A stretch of DNA of 64,000 nt from Artemisia argyi (lineage: Eukaryota > Streptophyta > Magnoliopsida > Asterales > Asteraceae), in assembly GCA_030686995.1 (NCBI GenBank), contig CM060695.1, positions 100,902,871 through 100,966,870 on the forward strand. Reading direction: 5' to 3'. Made by a program: the position numbers and the translations under genes. Each line of letters starts with the position of its first letter. Within the stretch, counting starts at the first letter, position 1. Shown here in pieces: positions 10,228 to 21,273 of this stretch. Below the pieces are notes generated by a model. The model worked only from the letters and a program-made list of their open reading frames with translations. It was not told the origin of the DNA and searched no databases.

Positions 10228-12073
10228 TAACCCATGACCTTGAGTCTAGCTACAAGACTCGTAAATAAAGAAAAGCGCTTCTTGGGAGGCAACCCATGTT
10301 TTGTGTGATTTTATTTGTTTGTTTGTTATTTGCTTCCGTATGCATGTTTAATTTTTATTGTTGGTTGATCATGTTTCTCAATTAAAGTGTGGAAATACTT
10401 TACTTTGTTGTTTAGCCTAGTCTTAACTCCACCTAGAAGTATTTTTGCAAAAGATAAGTGTAAGGGGAAACCCCAAATATGTTTTTAAGAAACAAACCGA
10501 TCATGATTCTCCACAATATTAAATGAGCATGTATATTCATATTTGTTAGAGTCAAATGCTTGTATTGAGTCATAATGAAGTTTTGCAGGATTTTCCAGGA
10601 AGTAGGACCAAGTTTTTCTAGAAATTTTCCGGAAACTTAACATAAGAATTTCTGCAGGTCCATTCTGACGGCGTCAGGGTTTTACTCTTGACGGCGTCAG
10701 GAGTTAAAATCTGGAAATTTTACCGGTTTTGTTTTTCTAACGGAGTCTTATGGTTTTTGTGAATTATTAAGTTTTATAATCTCCAGGAGATCTGCAAACT
10801 TCATTCCACAAGCATTATATCTTATCTTGTTTTCTAGGATTTAGTAACTTATATAGGATGCCGCCGATTTTACGCGAGGTTGTCTTGTCTATTTTGTCAA
10901 GTTTTACAGGTTATGTATGACAAGAAGATGATTTATATTCTGGAAGGGAAGCTTTGATCGTTCATTTTCTTGGAGGAAGATTTAACCTGGCCACCTATAA
11001 TCCATACCGAGCGAATCAGGGGAGTATTTGATTTCATTCTCTTTACTTTTTCACTTTTACATTCTTTACTTGAACATTGGGGACAATGTTCATCTTAAGT
11101 GTAAGGGGAGGGTAAAAAGATGATACCTTACATATGCACTTTCGCTTGAGTTTGTTTTGTTTAATAGTATATGTGTAATAAAACTATGAGAAATACTTGT
11201 TAGTGCAATTTTAGCGCCAAATTTAAAATTTTTTACAACATTTAGGAGTGAAACTTTAGCCATAGCAAGCGTCTCATGGATAGGAGATCGTATGACTAGC
11301 ACATAACCGTATATTCAGAAAAATTTTCCACCCAAATATGTGAGGTTCGCCTTTAGATTTGATAGGAAAAGCATTTACTATTAGTGCTTATCAGTGTACC
11401 GGTAGCATTTAGATTCTAGAACTTGCGTTAGTGATGCATCCCGAGACCGCTAGTGAGACTACATTCGTGTGGTAGGATTTACTACATGATAAGAGGCATT
11501 AGGATCACCCTTGTGTTAAACCCGTATCATAATTACTTGACCATTTAAGTCATATTACTTGGCTACTTAAGTCAACTAATTTTTCCCACACCCTTAGCGT
11601 TGTACTCATTTTTAGTACACGAAACCCCTAGTACACCCCTCCGAGCCTATCTTTTCGTTTCTAACTTTAAGCATCTTACTTAAAGAAAGAATTTGTTACA
11701 CCCCACTTAAATGTACAACCAAATCGCCTTAGCCTTCCGTGTATGCGCTCATTTTTAGTGCATTATTGTTATTTGTTAAACCCTAAGTTAACTATCTAAT
11801 TGATTACATGGTTGCTAAGTCGAGTCATATCCTTGTACATATTGTTTTGGGACGATTGGGACTCATGGGTAAGTACTTATTTTATGGAGTAATGGGGAAG
11901 AACATCATTTATTACCCCCATATGTACGTTAATCTTAAAAGTGCTCCAAGTGTTTTAATTTTCTTAATTCGAGTCATTAGATTAGTTTATTGTAAAGTAT
12001 GTAAAAATTCAAGTGTAAGGGGAATGTTTATCCCCTATGATGTATTATTTTGGATGGTAGGGTAAGAGTGTAT

Positions 12074-12124
<51 letters not shown>

Positions 12125-12725
12125 GAAAAATCAAGAAAAAGAAAAAAAAATAGAAAAAAGGAAAAGAGAAAAAACATACGGACTACCATCCCGTTTCATT
12201 CTATGTTTATTTTATATTTTTGTTATTTTTCATTTATTAGCTTAAGTCGAGTCTAGTCTTGGCTTAGCAACGCCACATTGTACATGTAATTAACTAAGAT
12301 TGTTAACTCGCCACCAGTAAAACTTCCTTTATCCAACAAAACCGTGTATTTCATATCCCTACACCTAACGTTACAACCCTTTAAAAGACCTCTTTGATAG
12401 TTTATCCTAGGTGCTTACGCCATGTGGTGGAGGTTTGATCCTTTCCCAAGCCTATGGTAATCTATTTTGCTATGACAGGTAGTGAGAGATATCTTCCGTT
12501 TCCATATTGTAATTTACACTTTATTACACCCGAGAGATGTGAGTATCTAAACACTATTTGTGAGGTGCTTGTGTATGACCTCCGTGCTTGTCTATTGGTC
12601 TTTAGTGGAACGATTATTTGTTGTAATTACTTTTATATTAGTGTTAAATGACCCCTAACTTGTATTTTGACTAGAATAAAAGCGCATTTGCTTGAGGACA
12701 AGCAAATCTCAAGTGTAAGGGTATA
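10228..12725 (+). other. Ath1 3' non-coding chassis
   Basis: About 2.5 kb without a convincing gene, yet shared almost in full with Ath2, Ath3 and Ath5. Landmarks in order: the conserved block AAGCGCTTCTTGGGAGGCAA (10273-10292); AGTGTAAGGGGA repeated at 10457, 11098 and 12012 and as AGTGTAAGGGTATA at 12712-12725 next to the LTR; two perfect TGACGGCGTCA palindromes (10666-10676, 10689-10699); a 47-base A run (12076-12122). Short open frames of 60-85 codons occur on both strands and persist between copies (see findings). Confidence 0.8.
12076..12122. repeat. Poly(A) microsatellite in Ath1
   Basis: 47 consecutive A, followed by A-rich GAAAAA-type sequence. The matching position is a 41-base A run in Ath3 (49812-49852), a T run in minus-strand Ath5 (60475-60502) and only short in Ath2, so its length is unstable. 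Confidence 0.95.
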
Positions 12726-14139
12726 TGATGAGGCGAAAAATGATCCGTTTTTAGGGGGTCATTTAAGCCCGAATCCGAATTTATTTGATCAAATATTGCC
12801 CTAAATCGTTCCTTTTGTGATTTTAGGTACTTTGGGAGAGAAATCTGGAAAAGGAAGCAATTCGGACGTTTTTGGAGCATAAAAGTGAAGAAAACGCAAA
12901 GTCTTAATTTTCCATGCTGGGAACAGTAGGTGACGGCGTCAAGAGCAAATCCTTGACGGCGTCAAGAGCAAATTTCATGAATTTCCATGACGACCCAGTA
13001 GAGTTTTGACGGCGTCACTTGAGAAGGGCGTCAAGAGTAAAAGAGTCATGACGGCCTGGAAGTGTCTAAGTCTTGACGGCGTCAGAAGTAGATCTAGGCA
13101 GTTCGAGGAGAGTTTTGGCGGCGAGGTGACGGCGTCACAAGATTACTCTTGACGCCGTCAGACCTGTTTTTCTATATATAGTTTTCTAATTTTTCACATT
13201 TAAAAGAGAGAAGTTTTGGAGAAACCCTAAGTACGATTTTGGTGCAACTTTTACAGGTTTTTCAAGGGTTCCAACCCCTTGATACCTTGCATTGTAATTG
13301 AGATAAGTGTTCTTCTAATTCAATCAATATGTCTATGTGTTGGTTGTCTATATCTTGTTCTTGTCTCAATTCCATTATGCTAGGCTAGATCTCCTTTGTG
13401 TTTGCTTAGATCTAATGAAACCTAGACATTGATTATGTGTTGATTACTTGTTTATTCTTGTTATGGATGAATGATTTATATGTTAGACTTAAGAAAACTG
13501 GCAGATCTCCAAATGGTAACATGCTTGAACGTCTTAAGAAACATGAACCGAGGCGTACTAGGTCTTTATTGGTTGTATTTAATGCATGAGCCACTGTTTA
13601 CAATCCCTATAGTTGTGCTGGGCATGGTGTAGGAGGAGATAAGAGCTCATAGAATTGGGGAGTTATGTATGCCACCCCATGAATGGTATTAAGGAATACA
13701 ATCCGTCATCCATGCAATTATAACAAGTAATTAACGTGTAAAAGATATCTAGGGAGCAGTGAAATCTAAGTAAACACATTTTCTCCAATTACTGCTCACA
13801 ACCTTAGTAAAATTAGTTTAATTTCATTTTTAGTATTTTATTTTGATTGCATCTTAGTTTTGGGTTAGTTGAATAGCAACTAATTCCGCCCACTCTTCCA
13901 AAACCCGAGATTTTAATTGCTTTCTAAAAAATATAAAAATACAAAAAAATAATCATCCCTCACCTTTAGAACTAGTATTTAGGCTTTCTAATCCTAGCGA
14001 CACTATTCCTAAGCTGAACGATCAATCCCCCGGTACTTGTCACTATACTATACTACAACGATCAGGTACACTGCGTGGTGGGGGTTGTAAGCTTTGAGAT
14101 CCCTCGAGAGGTAAAGCCTGTTGCGATTCCCACGCATCA
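12726..14139 (+). repeat. Ath1 3' LTR (complete)
   Basis: 1414 bp, TGATGAGGCG...CACGCATCA. Six perfect palindromes of the TGACGGCGTCA/TGACGCCGTCA type occur at 12931, 12954, 13007, 13074, 13127 and 13150, each 11 bp, with degenerate ones between. TATATATAG is at 13173-13181. The 5-bp duplication GTTAG follows at 14140-14144. Confidence 0.93.
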
Positions 14140-14144
14140 GTTAG

Positions 14145-14344
14145 GATCATCACAAGTAAAGCTTTTCAAAGTATGAAACAAGTAAAGTTAGAATTGTTAT
14201 TCACATGAAAAGCTTTTCAAAGAATCAAACATATAAAGTTGTGTTTATATCTTTAAGCAAACGTAAGATTTCTAAAAGGATATTTAAGCTAAATAAGAAT
14301 CGAAAAAGCGGTAAACTATTCAACCCCCCTTCTAGTTTTCCACA
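14145..14344 (+). repeat. Cop2 5' LTR, part 2 (after Ath1)
   Basis: Last 200 bp of the Cop2 5' LTR, matching 36539-36738. It ends in TTTTCCACA. Confidence 0.92.
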
Positions 14345-14345
14345 A

Positions 14346-14359
14346 TTGGCATCAGGAGC
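14346..14359 (+). other. Cop2 primer-binding site
   Basis: TTGGCATCAGGAGC, a variant of the Copia initiator-Met site (usual TTGGTATCAGAGC) with one substitution and one inserted G, directly after the LTR. Confidence 0.7.
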
Positions 14360-14412
14360 TACGTTACTCAAGATCTTTAAAATAGAATGTATTTTAAAAC
14401 TTGGATCGATCC

Positions 14413-15083
14413 ATGGATTTTGAAAATCTCAAAGAAGGGCAACCTATTCAAAACCCACCGCTATTTGAAAAAGAAAACTTACTTGAGTGGAAAAGTAATT
14501 TTGAAAAATATGTGAAATCAATTGATCAAGATCTTTGGCATACTAATTCTTTCGGTGATCTCAAACCAAAGAAAACAAGTTTTAGAAAACCAAGACAACT
14601 ATCTTAAACTTGATAAAAATACTAAAGCTAAAACAATGATTTATAAAGCTTTAGTACCAAATATGAAAGAATGTATTTTTGTCAAATGGCTAATGATATT
14701 TGGAAAAATATGTTAAACTTTCATCAAAGAATATGTCAAGTCAAAGATGATCAATGTGATCTTACATATGAATTAGAAGTGTTAGAAAAACTAATTGATT
14801 GACACTTAGTAGAAGTTAATACATGTGCTACTAGTTTAAATGTTTTTAATGAAGGTACAAGTGAAGATGATTACTCATGTCATGCTCGTAATGGACTTAC
14901 TTGTAATTCATGGAATAACACGTATGAAGATGAAGCCAATCATCCGGTTTGTGATTCTAAACTAGATAAAACATCAAGCAAGGTACACTTTGAAACCAAA
15001 CACTTTTGCTTTGACAAATTTATCCTAGAGTTTTCTAAACTAGAAAATGAGTCTAAAACGTTTATGCAACATGGACCTAAAAA
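14413..15083 (+). pseudogene. gag: Cop2 gag remnant, first part
   Basis: Begins at ATG 14413 with a short Copia gag start (FENLKEGQPIQNPPLF, then LLEWKSNFEKYV). It is open for 64 codons, then continues in shifting frames with several stops up to SoloA. Recognisable fragments include a KHFCFDKFILEFSKLENESK stretch near 15000-15060 that fits the Gag coiled region of Sirevirus-type elements. Without the insertions it continues at 19271. Not functional. Confidence 0.65.
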
Positions 15084-15088
15084 CTATC

Positions 15089-18000
15089 TGTAACCACCCG
15101 TAATTTTCCGGGCTATTATTTTAATAGTGGAATAATTTATTTTTTTATCAGAGAATGGGAACTATTTATTTTCTGATGTTTACTAATGATTAAAAACTCA
15201 AGAAACGAGAGGTTATCTTGTTCATTCTGTAAAATGACACCACACGCGTACCGACACTACTTTGGTAAAGGCAAAAATCCGATATTTGTTATCTAGAGTC
15301 GATAATAATGTTTTTATATTACTTTTATAAAGACGTTCTCAAAAAGTATATTTTCCCGCATTCGTGCCAAACCAAGGATACCACATTTACACCAGAACTC
15401 AACGGGACACGGGGTACACGCGATACCTTCTTTGGTAATAGATACCAACCTAATAATACAAAATCTATTAAAACTTAATACACTTTACTTTACAAAATGT
15501 ATAAATGTAAAAAAAAATAAAAAAAAAATGATGAAACGTTACATATGGATAATCACTCTCACACACATCTCTAAATATTCACATATCTCCAAAACGTGTT
15601 TCACTCTCTCTCACGTGAATACATATACACACCTTTTCTCTTTCTTGTAAACAAAAACCAGATCTAGAGAACCCTATGATCTATGAAACTCAAAAATTAT
15701 AATAATAATAAAAGGGTGTGAATCGATTCCAAGTCTCTCGAATAACGTCCCAATGAAACCTCTCCACGCAAAGGAGTCGGCTGGGCACTATTTGCTTTCT
15801 ATCCTTCCCATGTCGAGTCACAAGGTTTTCTAAGAAGGAGCAAAGAGTTGGAATTTATCCCTTTTTGGTTAGAAACGATTATCGATATTCAAAAGGTAGG
15901 ATTAGGGTTTCTATTTTCTTTCTTTTTATTTCCCAATCGAATCATAGTGCACCACATCTTCTTCCTTGGTGTGGTTGCTGCTTGGATTCGGATTGGACTC
16001 TTGTTTCGATTTCTCTTCAAGTGTTGTAAGAAACTAAAACCCTCTTGTTCTATTTTAATGTTTTCGATTCATATATGTGATATGTTCTAAATGGTTTTGT
16101 TGATTCTAAGAAATTTATGTTTACTTTTTATCATTTAAGATGTGTCAATGGTACTTTTATTTACACTGATCGAATAATAGCTTTGGGACTGTGAATGTTA
16201 TGTTGTTGTTGTTGTCAATGTGTGGAACAATCTAAAGGAAAACTTACACTACAAAATTTGTGTTGACTGATAACTTGGAAGTGTTAACTGGTTTGGTTTA
16301 TTTTGGATTTGAGTCCGTTTAGTATGTTTTCAAATCGGGTAGCGAACCCGTTGTACTTTCAATTCATACGTATTAGTCTCTATAAAATCGTTTGAGTATT
16401 CTCAGTCTTGGGTCGATTATAATCCTATTTATCTCGCCGGTTAGTGTTTGGCTTGTTGAGCTAGGAGCCTTAATGCCTGATTTGTTTGGAACGGGTATGG
16501 GTAAACTGTCATTTAAATCAGGTCATACCTCTTACGGTCACGCATTAACAACGATTTGGATTACTAGTTCATGACCACGGCCACATAGGGTGTCCATTTG
16601 CTTTTGGGCCGTAACGGCTAAGTACTCAAAAGGGTGACTTGTTTTGCATCAACGACATAAGGGTGTGTCGTGTTGGCACTCGAGTTTGTACCTGTGTGTA
16701 ATGTGGATAACAGTTTCGAGTCACAAGACACACATGGGGTGTGTTCATTTTTTTTGCTCAGTTAAGAGGACTTCAAGTCCATTACATAAAGATGTACCTG
16801 GTTGAGTCGGGTTGTGAGGTCAAGAGTGTTTGGCTTTTCTGACCGCCTTGGTCACTCGATGCGCAGTATCAAAACTTTGCTCGCTCACTCTTGTCCTTGA
16901 ATCTATACTCTATAAGTGAATAACCTGGTCTTATTGGTCAAGTCAAAACTGATTTGCACTAAAACTTTTGCTTGGTCGTGACCTGCTTGTTATACTCCAC
17001 AGCTTGGGCCAATGCCCAGTTGAGACTAAAGGATCCAGTTGTGGTTTTCGCCTTGGGCCACGGCCCACCTAAACCAAAGAAGGGTGCGTTTAAATTCTGT
17101 TTACATAAGATAGTTTGTCAAAACACTCTACTTCCTATTATAACTACTTAATTTAACAAAACAATTGAGTTGGGTCAAATATGAATTCGGATTGTAACAC
17201 GAATTGAGTCAAGTTGCTTGTTTTCGTCGGCTTATCTCGCACCTCATTCACGACTCACTCGTCTACTCGTTCTCGACATTATTTCGTGACATACTTTAAA
17301 TATAATAGACATATTTTATACACATAACTATAATCTAAACTTAAGTTTTCAAATCCTTAATCCATATATCATATGATGATATATTCAAACTAAACGAAAC
17401 TTAATTTATTAACAATAGTTTATTGATTATTGAGACATTTAGTCACCACGTACAAACTAAAGCAATACACGAGTCATGCCCGATTTTCTACAATCTTACA
17501 CTTATAACTTATAAGAGTTTTTTTATACAAACTCTTTCGATAAAACTATTATTTGGAACGTAATTTCTACACCCTTATATATACTTTCAAACGACATTGT
17601 TATTATCCGACTTCATCTATCACGTACTTGTGATTACTTCCCGTACATCATCTTTTGGTTACTGTCAAACCTAAGAATTATTCGTCCTTGATACTTTTAT
17701 TATTGTATATACTTATACACCTCCAAGAGTCAATACTCAAACACTTAGAAAAACTGTTTTAAACTTAAACGCTGCCACACAAGCAACAACAACACAAACA
17801 TTTTTAAAACTTTTAAACTTGTCTAAACTCCATTGAGTCTTAAAACTAAAACTGTGAACTAAGACATGCCTTACTAATCTAGGTCGCGTGTCGGTGCCGC
17901 ACACTATCACTACCTGACTTTTACTATCAGATTGCTATTTGCTGAGGTAAGTTCATGACCCCCTACTTTTAGTTGTTTTTATAACTGTTTTTGGGGGAGA

Positions 18001-19265
18001 ATACATGCTCGTTTTTTACTAAACTTAATGCTTGTTTTATTGAATGCGAAACTGTTTACTTAAACACTATTGTTTCTTTGGATACCTGAATGATTATTCG
18101 AATGCACCTATGTGTATATTAGTCGCATATTTGATTATTTTCTCACATACACAAGAGTTTTATAAGCATGCATCACACTTTATGAATTATTGTTTTTATG
18201 CAACACACTTTATGAACTATTACTCTTATGCTACACACTCTATGAACTATTGCTTATATGCAAAACACTTTACAAATCATTGCTGTTACGCAAACACTTC
18301 TATTGAATGACAATTGCTTTTATGCAAACACTTTTATGGACCACACTGAAACTTATGCTTTATTTACACTATTACGCGGAATAGCCTAAGACACTGAATC
18401 CCACAATGCCCAAACTCATGAACCGTCAATTCCTGCTGGGAAGCGCGAATGCTATAAATAGATCTATTGGGGTTGACACCCCCGTTCGGTTTGGCCGGAT
18501 AGGCAAACGCGTGCGTATAACATGTCGAAACACGAGTGTCACGGGATAGACACTTGCAAGGGCTTTATTTAACGTGTTTCTAGAGCATGCACACTGTCAA
18601 GCTTCGGTTGCATGAACTTAGTGCTAGCATAATAGACTTTTACTTTTGTGTGACATTATATTCGTTGTAATGATCACATACTTTGCCTATGGTCCAACTT
18701 TATGCTTAATACTTATGGTCTACTTTACTGATATTTTTCATGACGTTGGGAGTAAAGCAGTCGTCATTAAAACTGAACTTGATTTGTATGTGAAAGGTTA
18801 CTCACACTCGAAAACCTTGTGGTCCACATTACTACATTTACTTGAAAGTAAACTATATTTTTATGACATTGTGAGCGACACAATGGTCACCAAACTTTTA
18901 TCAAACTCTCATTTTCTTTCATACTAAATTGCTATTTATACAAACTTATGAACTCACCAACCTCGTGTTGACACTTTTTAGCATGTATTTTCAGGTTTAA
19001 TGTGATAGCTAATGGTTGAAGGCTTTGGCATGGCATGGTATGGTCATAGATGACTCTGATATAATTGGGACCGTATAAATCATCTTATGGGCCTGTATTT
19101 CCGCACTATTTTTTTTGAAGGATGTAAACAAAATACTTTTGACTATGAAATTTCTTTTAAACGGTTGAACTAAAAACCGTTCTTTATACTTGTGTTGTGA
19201 TACCAATTGAGTAGCACCCCAGTAACATATATGCTTCCACTAGACCCGATTTTGGGGGTGTTACA
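15089..19265. mobile_element. SoloA: 4.2 kb solo LTR of a gypsy-type element
   Basis: Ends TGTAAC...GTTACA, perfect 5-bp duplication CTATC (15084-15088, 19266-19270). No internal second copy of the ends, no primer site, no polypurine tract and no gag/pol frame, so a solo LTR left by unequal recombination is the simplest reading. Its right end, read on the other strand (TGTAACACCCCCAAAATC), matches the left end of SoloB. LTRs of 3-4 kb with TGTAACACCCC ends are typical of Tekay-type chromoviruses; that assignment is an inference. A large non-coding LARD is the alternative. Confidence 0.75.
18166..18335. repeat. About 33-bp degenerate minisatellite in SoloA
   Basis: Five to six imperfect units containing ACACTTTATGAACTATTGCT and TTATGCAA. 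They produce a repetitive 88-codon open frame (18044-18310) that I take as a by-product. Confidence 0.7.
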
Positions 19266-19270
19266 CTATC

Positions 19271-19658
19271 TTCAAGAAAGAGTCTTCAAAATCTTTTAAG
19301 AAAATCTTTGAAAAGGAAATCTTGTTAGAAGATAAAATGTCAAGAATTGTGAGTAATGTTGAAATTAATCTAGAATGTAAATTATGTCTAGATTACAAAC
19401 ATGAGATTTAAATGCAAAATGAGAAAGGAAAAATTATTTGTTAAATTTGATGAAAGCTCAAAATCTTTTGAAAGATTGTTGAGGAGTCAAAGGTTGTTTA
19501 AAGATAAAACCGGATTAGGACTTAACTCAAAAGCACCATTAACTAATAAAACAAAAGCAAGTAAAATTTGTCTAACCTAGAAGAGAGACTTAGAGATAAT
19601 TCTATCTCTAATAGAAACTCATGATAGAAGAATTAAGATTATCATGCTCTATGCTTTT
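19271..19658 (+). pseudogene. gag: Cop2 gag remnant, second part
   Basis: Continues the interrupted Cop2 gag after SoloA (reading across: ...KNY then LQERVFKIF). It is A-rich with multiple stops and no intact domain. It ends at the ATATG duplication that starts Ath2. Confidence 0.55.
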
Positions 19659-19663
19659 ATATG

Positions 19664-21112
19664 TGATGAGGCGAAAAATGATCCGTTTTTAGGGGGTCAT
19701 TTAAGCCCCGAATCCGAATTTATTTGATCAAATATTGCCCTAAATCCTTCCTTTTGTGATTTTAGGTACTTGGAGAGTGAATTCTGGAAAAGAAGCCATT
19801 TTGGACGTTTTTGGAGCATAAAAGTGAAGAAAACGGCAAAGTCTCAATTTTCCATGCTGGGAATAGTAGGTGACGGCGTCAAGAGTAATCCCCTGACGGC
19901 GTCAAACCTCAAGAATTAAAATCCGTAGTTCATGAAGGCGTCAAGAGTTGTCCTGACGGCGTCAAAACCCCAAGAATTAAAATCCGTAGCTGATGACGGC
20001 GTCACATACAGGGCGTCAAGAGTAATTTGTGTGACGGCCTAGGCCTTGACGGCGTCAGAAGTAGATCAAGGCCGTCCGAGGAAGTATTTGGCAGCGAGGT
20101 GACGGGGTCACATTGTTTGTCTTGACGCCGTCATCCCTATTTTCCTATATATAGTTTTCTAGTTTTTCACATTTAGAGAGAGAAGTTTTGGGAGAAACCC
20201 TAAAGACGATTTTGGTGTAACTTTACAGGTTTTTCAAGGGTTCCAACCCCTTGATACAACATGATTAATCAAGATAAGTGTTCTTCTAATTCAATCAATA
20301 TGTCTATGTGTTGGTTGTCTATATCTTGTTCTTGTCTCAATTCCATTATGCTAGGCTAGATCTCCTTTGTGTTTGCTTAGATCTAATGAAACCTAGACAT
20401 TGATTATGTGTTGATTACTTGTTTATTCTTGTTATGGATCAATTATTTATATGTTAGGCTTAAGAAAACTGGCAGATCTCCAAATGGTAACATGCTTGAA
20501 CGTCTTAAGAAACATGAACCGAGGCGTACTAGGTCTTTATTGGTTGTACTTAATGCATGAGCCACTGTTTACAATCCCTATAGTTGTGCTGGGCATGGTG
20601 TAGGAGGAGATAAGAGCTCATAGAATTGGGGAGTTATGTATGCCACCCCATGAACGGTATTAAGGAATACAATCCGTCATCCATGCAATTATAACAAGTA
20701 ATTAACGTGTAAAAGATATCTAGGGAGCAGTGAAATCTAAGTAAACACATTTTCTCCAATTACTGCTCACAACCTTAGTAAAATTAGTTTAATTTCATTT
20801 TTAGTATTTTATTTTGATTGCATCTTAGTTTTGGGTTAGTTGAATAGCAACTAATTCCGCCCACTCTTCCAAAACCCGAGATTTTAATTGCTTTCTAAAA
20901 AATATAAAAATACAAAAAAATAATCATCCCTCACCTTTAGAACTAGTATTTAGGCTTTCTAATCCTAGCGACACTATTCCTAAGCTGAACGATCAATCCC
21001 CCGGTACTTGTCACTATACTATACTACAACGATCAGGTACACTGCCTGGTGGGGGTTGTAAGCTTCTCGAGATCCCTCGAGAGGTAAAGCCTGTTGCGAT
21101 TCCCACGCATCA
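19664..21112 (+). repeat. Ath2 5' LTR
   Basis: Palindrome array 19871-20133 (TGACGGCGTCA type, several degenerate). The U3 half matches the Ath2 3' LTR, but from roughly 20290 to the end it matches the Ath1 LTR more closely, so it looks mosaic. Confidence 0.88.
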
Positions 21113-21273
21113 AGTTTTTGGCGCCGCAGCCCGGGGAATAGTTATTGTCTAGGTTAGAATTTCTTTTTATTAGGTCTACTTGCTAGATTCCTTTCTAGTA
21201 AGATTTTATTTTTATTTTTAGGTTTTCTTTAGTCTATCTCATTTCTTTGTGTCTTTGTTCGTAAACCATTTCG

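Larger units (their letters stand above)
6537..14139 (+). mobile_element. Ath1: Athila-like gypsy retrotransposon, gag-only (non-autonomous)
   Basis: Flanked by GTTAG (6532-6536, 14140-14144). LTRs begin TGATGAGGCG and end CATCA. A TGGCGCCGCAGCCCGGGGA primer site (the Athila/Tat type, usually assigned to tRNA-Asp) lies at 7818-7836. The single long gene is gag with a protease-like tail. RT, RNase H and integrase are absent, and the remaining 2.5 kb before the 3' LTR is non-coding. The GAGGACAAGCAAAT string just before the polypurine tract is typical of Athila elements. The element is non-autonomous and would need enzymes from a relative. LTR divergence is about 1% by eye. Confidence 0.92.

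Noticed and set aside
12050..12256. Lysine-rich frame (poly-K)
   Set aside because: Translation of a 47-base A run; the same artefact occurs at 49787-49990 and as poly-F at 24911-25093.
18044..18310. 88-codon frame with repeated HFMNYC units
   Set aside because: Produced by the degenerate minisatellite in SoloA; no start context or domain.
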